DNA of 10,319 nt, taken from contig CAIVFQ010000112.1 of assembly GCA_903905285.1 (NCBI GenBank), positions 1-10,319 on the forward strand, read 5' to 3'. Made by a program: the position numbers and the translations under genes. The notes below the pieces were generated by a model, which did no database searches, was not told the origin of the DNA, and was given only the letters and a program-made list of their open reading frames with translations. Positions 1-6,340 of this stretch are shown here, piece after piece. Source of the stretch: an uncultured Alphaproteobacteria bacterium (GTDB taxonomy: Bacteria > Pseudomonadota > Alphaproteobacteria > Paracaedibacterales > CAIULA01). Within the stretch, counting starts at the first letter, position 1, and every line of letters starts with the position of its first letter.

Positions 1-103
1 GTACCAGATGAGACGCACAAATGCAAATCCATCTCTACTAAAATTTTAAGAATACAAACAAGGACTGAAGTCTCTTTCGCCTGAAGGCGAAGGTTTTAAC
101 CAA
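1..103. other. Left edge, no assignable gene
   Basis: No gene can be assigned here. On the plus strand, frame 2 is open from the window edge to TAA at 47-49 and would encode a short C-terminus ending NPSLLKF. This could be the tail of a gene convergent with the MetN-like gene. On the minus strand an ATG near 32 also opens a frame towards the edge. Both are too short to call. The hairpin at 74-93 lies between these possibilities and the MetN-like stop codon. Confidence 0.4.
74..93. terminator. Hairpin between convergent ends, possible terminator
   Basis: The arms CTTTCGCC (74-81) and GGCGAAGG (86-93) form an 8-bp stem with one T-G pair and a TGAA loop. On the plus strand it is followed directly by TTTT (94-97), as for an intrinsic terminator of a gene entering from the left. 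On the minus strand it lies about 10 bases after the MetN-like stop codon but has no T-run, so termination in that direction would be weak. Confidence 0.45.
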
Positions 104-889
104 TTAGGAGACTATAAAATCAGGAAGCTGATCTTTTAAAAATTCACGTAATAAGGATTGGGTCACGGGGTGCTGCGCGTGAGTCAAAATGTCAATAGTG
201 GCCCCTTGTTCAACCACAGATCCTTTATCCAAAACGTAAACAAAATCAGCGCAATGTTTAATGACATTCATGTCATGGGTCACCAGAACAATGGTCAACC
301 CCAATTTTTGGCGCAACCGTAAAAGCAGATTTAAGATATCCAGGGTCGTTTCGGGATCAAGTGCTGACGTAAATTCGTCACACAATAACACCTCTGTCTC
401 AATGGCCAGGGCCCGCGCAATCGCCACCCGTTGACATTGCCCCCCACTTAATTGATGAGGGTAAGACAACAGTTTGTCAGATAATCCCACCAAATCAGCT
501 ACCGCCTCAACCCGCTGATTCAGAAGGGGCATTTTTATGCCGGCAAGAATTAAAGGCAGGGCGATGTTATCGAAAACAGTTTTTGACTGCAGCAAATTAT
601 ACGTTTGAAAAACCACGCCAATCTTTTGACGGCATTTTCGCAAATCAACTTCGTTCAGCTGACATAAATCCTGATCGCCAAAGAGAATACGACCCGCATC
701 GGGTTTTTCTAGGCCGTTTAGGCATCTTAAAAAGGTACTTTTCCCCGCACCACTTCGGCCAATAATGCCCACAATACTGCCCCTATAAAGGGTCAGGCTT
801 ATGTCATTTAAGATGTTTTCTGCCCCTTGAGATTGTTGAAAGCTTTTGCTTAAAGACTCAATCGTTAATAAGGGTTCTGACAAGACCAT
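104..889 (-). CDS. MetN-like ABC transporter ATP-binding protein
   Basis: This is the nucleotide-binding subunit of an ABC importer of the methionine/polar amino-acid class, acting on the cytoplasmic face of the inner membrane. Numbered from the ATG at 889 (261 residues), Walker A is GRSGAGKS (44-51), the Q-loop glutamine is about 95, the signature LSGGQ is 147-151, Walker B is VLLCDE (167-172) and the switch His is about 205. The stretch VFQTYNLLQSKTVFDNIALP is typical of MetN. Full MetN proteins are about 340 residues and carry a C-terminal methionine-sensing NIL domain; this protein ends soon after the ATPase core. A GTG at 931 would add 14 residues, but neither start has a clear Shine-Dalgarno sequence. 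ATG 889 is preferred because the homologous region begins just after it. No MetI permease or MetQ binding protein is visible, so the substrate is uncertain. Confidence 0.85.
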   Translation of the reverse strand: MVLSEPLLTIESLSKSFQQSQGAENILNDISLTLYRGSIVGIIGRSGAGKSTFLRCLNGLEKPDAGRILFGDQDLCQLNEVDLRKCRQKIGVVFQTYNLLQSKTVFDNIALPLILAGIKMPLLNQRVEAVADLVGLSDKLLSYPHQLSGGQCQRVAIARALAIETEVLLCDEFTSALDPETTLDILNLLLRLRQKLGLTIVLVTHDMNVIKHCADFVYVLDKGSVVEQGATIDILTHAQHPVTQSLLREFLKDQLPDFIVS

Positions 890-1058
890 AAAGTAAAAAT
901 GAAGGTGGCGGTATTTTCTTATTTTTACCACAGTTTGTTATAAAAGACGAAAGGGATATGTATTGTTTTCCTGTGAGAGTTATTTTAGGTTGAACTGTGG
1001 CTGTTGCCCAAACGGCTGCTTTTTGGATTGTAACCATTGCCCCCAAGGAAAAGACGCC
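890..1058. promoter_or_regulatory. Divergent intergenic region with weak promoter candidates
   Basis: This is the only space between the divergent MetN-like gene and the exporter operon, so promoters for both should lie here. A weak plus-strand candidate is TTGTTA (935-940) with TATGTA (957-962), 16-base spacer. On the minus strand a TATAAC hexamer (about 936-941) could be a -10 element for the MetN-like gene. AAGGAA at 1045-1050 is a plausible Shine-Dalgarno for the GTG start at 1059. None of the promoter matches is strong. Confidence 0.3.
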
Positions 1059-2213
1059 GTGTACTATATTGCGTTAAAAATGTTGTTCGGTGATCGTGGA
1101 AAATACATCGCTATGGTGGTGGGGGTTTCTTTCGCAGCCCTAATTATGACCCAACAACCGGCCATTTTGGTTGGATTATTATCGCGAACTTACAGCTTTA
1201 TTAAAGATATTTCCTTACCTGACATTTGGGTCATGGAGCAAGGCGTTCAATATGCTGAAGAACATAAACCCATTCGAGACACCGAACTGAATAAAATTCG
1301 TGGTGTTAGCGGGGTGGCCTGGGCAGTTCCTTTATATAAAAGCATAATGTCAGCCAAGATGCCCGATGGCCTATCCAAAACCATTGACGTAACGGGACTG
1401 GATGACAGCACCTTAATCGGAGCCCCTTTCCGAATTTTACAAGGCAAACTTTCTGATTTTAAACGCGCTGACGCAATTTTTGTTGATTACGAGGCAGCGC
1501 AAAGTCGCTTGCGGATTAAGGTCTCGCCTGACGTAACGCGCCCCTTAGCGGTTGGTGATACTCTTGAAATCAATGATAAACGGGCTGTTGTGGTCGGATA
1601 CATTAAAGCCACACGCAACTTTGTGCTACAACCCCAAATTTACACAACCTACAGCAATGCTTTATCTTACAGTGCCCCGGGGCGTCGGAAATTAAACTAT
1701 GTCTTGGTTAAGGTCAAAGACGGTCAAAATCTTCAGAACATTTGCCAAAAGATTGAGACAAAGACTGCTCTTAAAGCCTATACAGCATCTGAGTTTGGTG
1801 ATGTAAGCTTAAACTATTGGATGAAAAACACAGGCATTCCTATTAATTTTGGCATTTCAGTGTTGCTGGGGTTTATCGTGGGAGCAGCCATTGCTGGGCA
1901 GACTTTCTTCAGCTTTGTTCAAGAAAATATTAAGCATTACGCTGCCTTAAAGGCGATGGGTCTGCGCAGCGGATTATTAGCAAAAATGGTTATGTTACAA
2001 GCCTTAGTAGTTGGATTGGTGGGATACGGTATTGGGGTTGGCCTGGCAACATTGTTTGGATTAAAGTTCCGCGATTCTGTGTTGGCGTTTTACATGCCCC
2101 CAATTTTGTTATTCTACTCTGGTGCAGGAGTGTTGGTGATTATTGTCGTTGCTGCGGCGATTGGGATTCGGCGAGTTATCAATGTTGATCCTTCTATTGT
2201 GTTCCGAGGTTAA
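1059..2213 (+). CDS. DevC-like ABC exporter permease (FtsX/MacB fold)
   Basis: This is the membrane permease of a DevBCA/MacB-type exporter, expected in the inner membrane. The 384-residue protein has one N-terminal membrane segment (about 15-38), a long periplasmic domain (about 45-255) and three C-terminal membrane segments (about 262-285, 310-333, 348-370). This is the layout of FtsX-fold permeases. The opening YYIALKMLFGDRGKY and the C-terminal DPSIVFRG resemble DevC-type proteins. The frame is open from a TTG at 963, but I start at GTG 1059 because AAGGAA lies 8 bases upstream, the homologous region begins there, and the extra 32 residues are an unlikely Cys-rich stretch. It is the first gene of a three-gene operon; only one base separates its stop from the ATPase start. 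Substrate unknown: this class exports glycolipids, peptides or drugs in other bacteria. Confidence 0.88.
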   Translation: MYYIALKMLFGDRGKYIAMVVGVSFAALIMTQQPAILVGLLSRTYSFIKDISLPDIWVMEQGVQYAEEHKPIRDTELNKIRGVSGVAWAVPLYKSIMSAKMPDGLSKTIDVTGLDDSTLIGAPFRILQGKLSDFKRADAIFVDYEAAQSRLRIKVSPDVTRPLAVGDTLEINDKRAVVVGYIKATRNFVLQPQIYTTYSNALSYSAPGRRKLNYVLVKVKDGQNLQNICQKIETKTALKAYTASEFGDVSLNYWMKNTGIPINFGISVLLGFIVGAAIAGQTFFSFVQENIKHYAALKAMGLRSGLLAKMVMLQALVVGLVGYGIGVGLATLFGLKFRDSVLAFYMPPILLFYSGAGVLVIIVVAAAIGIRRVINVDPSIVFRG

Positions 2214-2214
2214 A

Positions 2215-2910
2215 ATGACAGCTTTGGCTATAAATTGTTCGCACATTACAAAATCATTTAAAACGAAAGAGGTCGAAACTGTTGCCTTAAGGGGTATCGA
2301 TTTAACCGTTTCCAAAGGCGAATTCGTAATGTTAGTTGGCCCATCAGGCTGTGGTAAAACCACATTAATTTCCATTATCGCAGGCATTTTGCATCAAGAT
2401 GATGGTGATTGTTGGGTGCAAGGCCAAAATTATACTCAAATGACCGCCTCCCAATTGCTCGATTTTAGGGCCAAACATATTGGCTTTATCTTTCAATCAT
2501 TTAATCTGATTCCCACGTTAAGCGTGGTTGAAAATGTGGCTATTCCATTAATTATTAACCAAGTTGAACGTCAGGAAGCAATTAAACAAGCTGGCGATAT
2601 GTTGGAAAAAGTTTCTTTAGGGAATCGACTGCACAGTTCGCCAAATCAATTATCAGGCGGACAACAGCAAAGGATTGCCATCGCGCGCGCCTTGGTTCAC
2701 AAACCATCAATTCTAATTTGTGATGAACCCACCAGCGCCCTTGACCACGCCACAGGCACTAAAATTTTGGAACTGATGAGGGCGATTAATAAAGACTTGA
2801 AAACAACATTCGTGGTGGTCACTCACGATGCCCGTATTTACCAGTATGCTGACCGTATCGCCCATATGGATGATGGCACAATAACCGATATAACCACGAA
2901 TACATGGTGA
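2215..2910 (+). CDS. DevA/MacB/LolD-like ABC exporter ATPase
   Basis: This cytoplasmic ATPase should power the FtsX-fold permease encoded just upstream. It has 231 residues, the normal size for the LolD/MacB/DevA group. Walker A is GPSGCGKTT (42-50), the Q-loop is FQSFNLIPTLSVVENV (Q about 94), the signature is LSGGQ (146-150), Walker B is ILICDE (166-171) and the switch His is about 204 in VVTHD. The frame extends upstream to 2143 inside the permease gene. ATG 2215 is chosen because the homologous sequence starts there and GAGGT (2206-2210) provides a Shine-Dalgarno sequence within the end of the permease gene. The gene ends in TGA, followed in frame by TAA, and an ATG of the fusion-protein frame overlaps its last codons. 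All this indicates translational coupling. Intact motifs suggest an active enzyme. Confidence 0.92.
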   Translation: MTALAINCSHITKSFKTKEVETVALRGIDLTVSKGEFVMLVGPSGCGKTTLISIIAGILHQDDGDCWVQGQNYTQMTASQLLDFRAKHIGFIFQSFNLIPTLSVVENVAIPLIINQVERQEAIKQAGDMLEKVSLGNRLHSSPNQLSGGQQQRIAIARALVHKPSILICDEPTSALDHATGTKILELMRAINKDLKTTFVVVTHDARIYQYADRIAHMDDGTITDITTNTW

Positions 2911-2915
2911 TAAAA

Positions 2916-3875
2916 ATGAACATAAATCAACTGATTGCTTTTCTAAAAACTAACATGATTGCCGCCTTTGGAGCTATTGGGTTAATAGGTTCCCTTATTT
3001 ACACCTTTACCATGAGCGCCCCTACTGCCTTGCCGTCCAATCAATTAACGATTCCCACTTCGTCACCGTTTACGCACAATATTGCAGCAAAAGGGTTGAT
3101 AGAGGCCAACACTCAAAACATTAACATAGGATCGTTTGTTTCAGGTGTAGTCGCCCAGGTTTTCGTAATAGAAGGCGATAAAGTTAAAAAAGGTGACCCT
3201 CTTTTTTCTTTAGACCAACGCACTGAAGCGGCCCAATTGGCTTTGCATGAAAAAGACTTAGAAAGCGCCCAACACAGCGTTAACGTTACCAAAGCTTCCT
3301 TGGCAGAAGCTGAAGATCAATATGAACGCGTTAAAAAACTAAGAACAGGAGTCATGAGCCAGGAAGAGGTCAAGAAAAAAGAATTTGCCCTTCAAAAAAC
3401 CCAAGCTCAATTAGCTTTAGAAAACTCTAAACTTGAAAGTGCGCAACACCAAGTTTCGCTGTCACGCATTGCCCTTGAAAAATTGACCGTAAAGACTCCG
3501 ATTGATGGGTTGGTTTTAAAGGTTCGCGTGCGCCCAGGCGAGTATATTAATCAGACTATACAAACTGCAGCTCCGGTAATAGTTGGAAACCCTTACCCCT
3601 TACATGTACGTGCCCAAATTGACGAAAATGATGCCTGGCGTTTTGATGCTAAAGCCAAAGCTACTGCCTCGTTAAGGAGCTACCAAAATGCAACTTTCCA
3701 CCTGATATTTATAAGGCTTGAACCTTATGCACAACCAAAACAACAGTTGAGCGGTGAGAGCAGAGAGCTAATCGACACCCGCACTATCGACGTTATTTAC
3801 AAAGTTGATGGCGATTTTCCAGGCTTGCTAATTGGTCAACAAGTTGATGTTTTTATTGAAGCTCAACAAGAATAA
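2916..3875 (+). CDS. HlyD-family membrane fusion protein (DevB-like)
   Basis: This is the periplasmic adaptor of the exporter, linking the permease to a TolC-like outer-membrane channel. Numbered from ATG 2916 (319 residues), it has a short cytoplasmic tail and a membrane anchor (about 13-33). The first half of a lipoyl/barrel-sandwich domain follows (about 66-100, with GVVAQVFVIEGDKVKKGDPL). A charged helical hairpin (about 101-188) leads to the second lipoyl half (about 185-215, TPIDGLVLKVRVRPGEYI), and then a beta-barrel region to the C-terminus. An in-frame ATG at 2904 overlaps the ATPase gene and would add four residues. I prefer 2916 because GGTGAT (2906-2911) pairs with the 3' end of 16S rRNA at good spacing. 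It is the last gene of the operon; no TolC-like gene follows, so the outer channel must be shared or encoded elsewhere. Confidence 0.88.
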   Translation: MNINQLIAFLKTNMIAAFGAIGLIGSLIYTFTMSAPTALPSNQLTIPTSSPFTHNIAAKGLIEANTQNINIGSFVSGVVAQVFVIEGDKVKKGDPLFSLDQRTEAAQLALHEKDLESAQHSVNVTKASLAEAEDQYERVKKLRTGVMSQEEVKKKEFALQKTQAQLALENSKLESAQHQVSLSRIALEKLTVKTPIDGLVLKVRVRPGEYINQTIQTAAPVIVGNPYPLHVRAQIDENDAWRFDAKAKATASLRSYQNATFHLIFIRLEPYAQPKQQLSGESRELIDTRTIDVIYKVDGDFPGLLIGQQVDVFIEAQQE

Positions 3876-3889
3876 TAAATATTCTTGTT
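3865..3889 (+). terminator. AT-rich hairpin over the stop codon of the exporter operon
   Basis: AACAAGAATA (3865-3874) and TATTCTTGTT (3880-3889) form a perfect 10-bp stem with a 5-base loop. The TAA stop codon (3873-3875) spans the stem-loop junction. There is no uniform T-run after it, so it may act as a weak terminator or a 3'-end stabiliser rather than a classical terminator. Confidence 0.45.
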
Positions 3890-4027
3890 ATCATAAAAGA
3901 CGACCACAGACACGAAAACATTTTCCTTAAATCTTACACAAAATATCCGCCTCCAGAATTGCCCTTGAATATTTATAAATAGTGTTTACATTGACGGTAT
4001 CAATTTCAAATCAAAAGACTTGTTAAG
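3890..4027. other. Intergenic region before the secreted-protein frame
   Basis: No gene is seen here. It should hold the promoter of the frame starting at 4028. The best weak match is TTGAAT (3965-3970) with TACATT (3987-3992), 16-base spacer. A TTGACG at 3991-3996 has no convincing -10 partner. No clear Shine-Dalgarno sequence precedes ATG 4028. Confidence 0.3.
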
Positions 4028-4159
4028 ATGAAACGGTTTTCTAAATTAGCATTATTACTGGGTTTCGTGAGCGTCGTCGGTCTTCACGGCCAGTCAGTAT
4101 GAGCATCCTCCTCTTCGTCTTCCTCCTACTCATCATCATCTTCAACTGACCGTGATCTC
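4028..4159 (+). pseudogene. Signal-peptide leader with in-frame TGA, 5' part of the 4160-5842 gene
   Basis: From ATG 4028 the frame reads a clear Sec signal peptide: basic MKRFSK, hydrophobic LALLLGFVSVVGL, then HGQSV. TGA follows at codon 25 (4100-4102). After the TGA the same frame continues as Ala, seven Ser, Tyr, five Ser, then TDRDL and the Met at 4160, and runs on to 5842 without interruption. If codon 25 were sense, V-x-A would give a good signal-peptidase I site; Trp is likely, since TGG to TGA is one base change and a V-W-A cleavage site is natural. The segment and the downstream frame therefore look like one secreted-protein gene (about 604 residues) split by a point nonsense change. 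Readthrough or a base-call error cannot be excluded. Confidence 0.75.
4103..4147 (+). repeat. Serine-codon low-complexity tract
   Basis: This is a pyrimidine-rich run of TCN triplets. After Ala 26 it encodes seven Ser, a Tyr, and five Ser, ending before Thr-Asp-Arg. It uses TCC, TCT, TCG and TCA codons, so it is not a pure DNA triplet repeat, and selection for serine is likely. It sits just after the expected signal-peptidase site, as a flexible linker would. Confidence 0.8.
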
Positions 4160-5842
4160 ATGAACGCGACAGGACCAAGTGAGATTAGAACTTGGATGCG
4201 CCACTACTTTCAAGCTGATCAATCGGACTCCCCTTTGCAGGGCCAAAATAGCGATAACAGCCGCTTAACGGATGCCATAGCAGGATATATGCGGAATGCT
4301 GATGGGGGAACTTTGCACCGACTGTTTTATGAACCTGATGTTGAAACTTGGAGAACTCTTTACCAAAGCGTTGCCTCCAAAAGGCAATTTTCCGCCCTTG
4401 ATCTGGTCACATGGTTAGACGAAACTAAAACCGAAATTTTGCGTATCTATGCCACTGATATACAACTGCAAAATAGCAATCGAATGTCTTTTAGATCCGG
4501 AGCCAATGAAAATGCGGATGAACATAATACAGAGAACGGTATCAAACGAGAGTTTGATGGAGAAGCCTATCTTTATATTCCAACCCTACTTGACAATGCG
4601 ATGCAGCAAATTTTTGCAGGCTGCTGGGGCATTTCTGATGAGCCGACGCCTGCCCACGTTATTGATCGTCTGAAAGGGGTTTATGGCCGCGTTGTTTCTG
4701 GGTTTTACCAAGTTGACAGAGATAATGCTGTTTATGGATTAGCAAAATCCTTGGAAGAAAAAAAACAGGGCCCCTTAAGTTCAAAGAAAGGCCACTTCGC
4801 AGTCCTGCAAGAGTGTGCCGCCGCGGTTATATACAACGCTACACCTGATTTTGATTTTACTTCTCTTTCTATGGAGGATATTCTCTCTTTCGGTTTTGAC
4901 GCTGTCCCCAATGAAAAAGATCACGCTACCTTGAAGGAAGAAAACTCCAACAGGGTTTCTAAATTTATAAAAGAGTTTACCGAAAAGACGCAAATAGCAC
5001 TTTCACAATCTTCTTGCGAAACAACTTTTGAGAAAATTAAGTATCAAAATCCCTTGGAAGCCATCTCTTCTAAAAGTGGTGTTTTCCAACAGATTATGTC
5101 CATCCTTTTGTATGGTGAAGACGATGAAGCTAAGATAAATAAATATGTGGCGTCACTGGATTCTAATCAAGACGTGCTTGTAGATAAAAGAGAAGAGCAT
5201 GTACGTATGATGTATGGATATACACAATATGGATGGGGAGAAAATGTTCTTCTAACTCCAGCACAGCTCCACAGAATTATGACACGCCTTGCCACCGATA
5301 AGAAAGTTCCTCTAAAAGATAAAACCCAGATACTCGTAGATGCGCTTTCACACCCAACGACCATTCCCGAGGCAATTTCCCAAGCTCTGTTTGACAGCAT
5401 TGAGCCCAGCATATCTGAAGCCGAAATCATGGGCGTATTTGCTGCTCTGGAAAGTTTTTCTGGTCCATTTAATTATAATAAACAGGATGCTGAAAAGCTT
5501 CAAAGGCTTCGTTTTGTCCCTGCCCAACAGGACAGATTGCTGAACTTGTACGAACAAGCTTTAAGCAAAGAAAAGGATGTTTTGACCAAATGGGAAGACT
5601 TATTCAGATCACCATTTTTTTCTTCAGATAAAGTTCTTTCAAAAGCAGCAGCAGCTTGTCAGATTTTAAAAACTACGAAACCAGAAGCAGTCCGCTCTTT
5701 TTTGTCACGTCATCAAGACAAGTGTGGAAAAAACGACGAAGCAACGAAGCAGTCAGTTGAGGCGATGTTAAAGGAAATTCCAAAGCCGCAACGTTTACGG
5801 AGGGCCTACTTAAGCAGGCCTGGCTTGTTAAAGAAAATTTAA
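4160..5842 (+). CDS. Hypothetical helical protein, body of a probably exported protein
   Basis: I do not recognise this 560-residue protein. It is mostly polar and charged, looks largely helical, has no membrane segment and no enzyme motif I can name, and ends in a basic tail (PKPQRLRRAYLSRPGLLKKI). Six Trp codons are all TGG and composition is even throughout, so it has been under coding constraint until recently. The first Met of the uninterrupted frame is 4160, with only a weak GTGATC upstream as ribosome-binding site. However, the same frame extends back through a Ser-rich linker and a signal peptide to ATG 4028, interrupted only by TGA at 4100-4102. The native product was therefore probably exported. 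Translation from 4160 would give a cytoplasmic form. A role as secreted effector or surface protein is speculation. It follows the exporter operon on the same strand but is separated by about 150 bases and a hairpin. Confidence 0.7.
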   Translation: MNATGPSEIRTWMRHYFQADQSDSPLQGQNSDNSRLTDAIAGYMRNADGGTLHRLFYEPDVETWRTLYQSVASKRQFSALDLVTWLDETKTEILRIYATDIQLQNSNRMSFRSGANENADEHNTENGIKREFDGEAYLYIPTLLDNAMQQIFAGCWGISDEPTPAHVIDRLKGVYGRVVSGFYQVDRDNAVYGLAKSLEEKKQGPLSSKKGHFAVLQECAAAVIYNATPDFDFTSLSMEDILSFGFDAVPNEKDHATLKEENSNRVSKFIKEFTEKTQIALSQSSCETTFEKIKYQNPLEAISSKSGVFQQIMSILLYGEDDEAKINKYVASLDSNQDVLVDKREEHVRMMYGYTQYGWGENVLLTPAQLHRIMTRLATDKKVPLKDKTQILVDALSHPTTIPEAISQALFDSIEPSISEAEIMGVFAALESFSGPFNYNKQDAEKLQRLRFVPAQQDRLLNLYEQALSKEKDVLTKWEDLFRSPFFSSDKVLSKAAAACQILKTTKPEAVRSFLSRHQDKCGKNDEATKQSVEAMLKEIPKPQRLRRAYLSRPGLLKKI

Positions 5843-5903
5843 CCACCAACAAACAAAATTCATAGAGACCCCCCATTCAGGCAATCTTGGGCGCCCTACC
5901 CCC
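5843..5903. other. Short spacer between convergent ends
   Basis: This spacer lies between the stop of the hypothetical protein and the 3' end of the folate-gene relic. It has a GGGCGCCC palindrome (5889-5896) and C-rich runs but no recognisable intrinsic terminator. Confidence 0.5.
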
Positions 5904-6300
5904 TCACCATAACAACCCCTTGTCGGTCACCATGCCGTCAAGGGGCTCGTCGTGGGGGTCCGTTTCCAGGGATTCTATAAATTGCTGGTGCGCAGCTACT
6001 CCAATAATCTGTGGTTTTTGCACTCTGCTTCGCAAAGCCTTGATGGTCCGGTCATAATATCCTCCACCACGCCCCAAGCGCGAGCCAGACGGACCAAAAG
6101 CACGTCGGGGGTCACTTCAGGCTCCGTCTCTGGGGGCGTCCATATGTCATAAATACCCTTTTTGCCAATGGCTTATCAAAATTCCACTGCCGGAAAATGA
6201 GGGGCTGGTCAGAGGCAATGACCACAGGCAAACAGCACGTTCCCCCTTGCTGCTGCCAGTTCTTCAAGTAGAGTCGAACAGGACGATTAATCTGGCAAGA
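5904..6300 (-). pseudogene. 5-formyltetrahydrofolate cyclo-ligase relic (fau/ygfA family)
   Basis: Reading the minus strand reveals the central and C-terminal parts of 5-formyltetrahydrofolate cyclo-ligase, the ATP-dependent enzyme turning 5-formyl-THF into 5,10-methenyl-THF. The pieces are in three frames. The first (6300 to about 6164) reads RPVRLYLKNW, CCLPVVIASDQ and LIFRQW. The second (about 6163-6092) reads KKGIYDIWTPPE and PDVLLV. The third (about 6101-5904) reads AFGPSGSRLGRGGGYYDRTI, GVAAHQ and HDEPLDGMVTDKG, then TGA. The GxRLGxGGGYYDR and HDxPLD motifs are diagnostic of the family. The first frameshift lies at a run of five A's (minus strand, 6159-6163), where six would restore frame. 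The second lies at 6092-6101, where the GCTTTTGGTCC stretch is read in both frames, suggesting deletion between short repeats. The N-terminal third, including the Lys-rich ATP-binding start, is missing. It should be non-functional. Confidence 0.88.
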
Positions 6301-6323
6301 ATTTACTATACGCTTTCTAAGCT

Positions 6324-6340
6324 AGACATTTTTTATGTCT
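6324..6340 (-). terminator. Small hairpin over the lysR stop codon
   Basis: AGACAT (6324-6329) and ATGTCT (6335-6340) pair around a five-base loop; the lysR stop codon (6333-6335) straddles the loop and stem. On the minus strand it lacks a following T-run, so it is a weak terminator candidate. The sequence beyond it runs directly into the folate-gene relic. Confidence 0.3.

Noticed and set aside
963..1058. 32-residue Cys-rich N-terminal extension of the DevC-like permease
   Set aside because: The family-like sequence and a ribosome-binding site both point to GTG 1059; the extension has no signal or domain and is probably leader DNA.
2109..2387. Minus-strand open frame across the permease-ATPase junction
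   Set aside because: It lies opposite two well-supported genes and its product resembles nothing recognisable.
4100..4102. UGA read as selenocysteine
   Set aside because: The bases after the TGA are nearly all pyrimidines and cannot form a SECIS hairpin, and the position lies at a signal-peptide cleavage site where selenocysteine has no expected role.
5952..6152. Plus-strand small open frame
   Set aside because: It is antisense to the cyclo-ligase relic, whose motifs explain the open frame.
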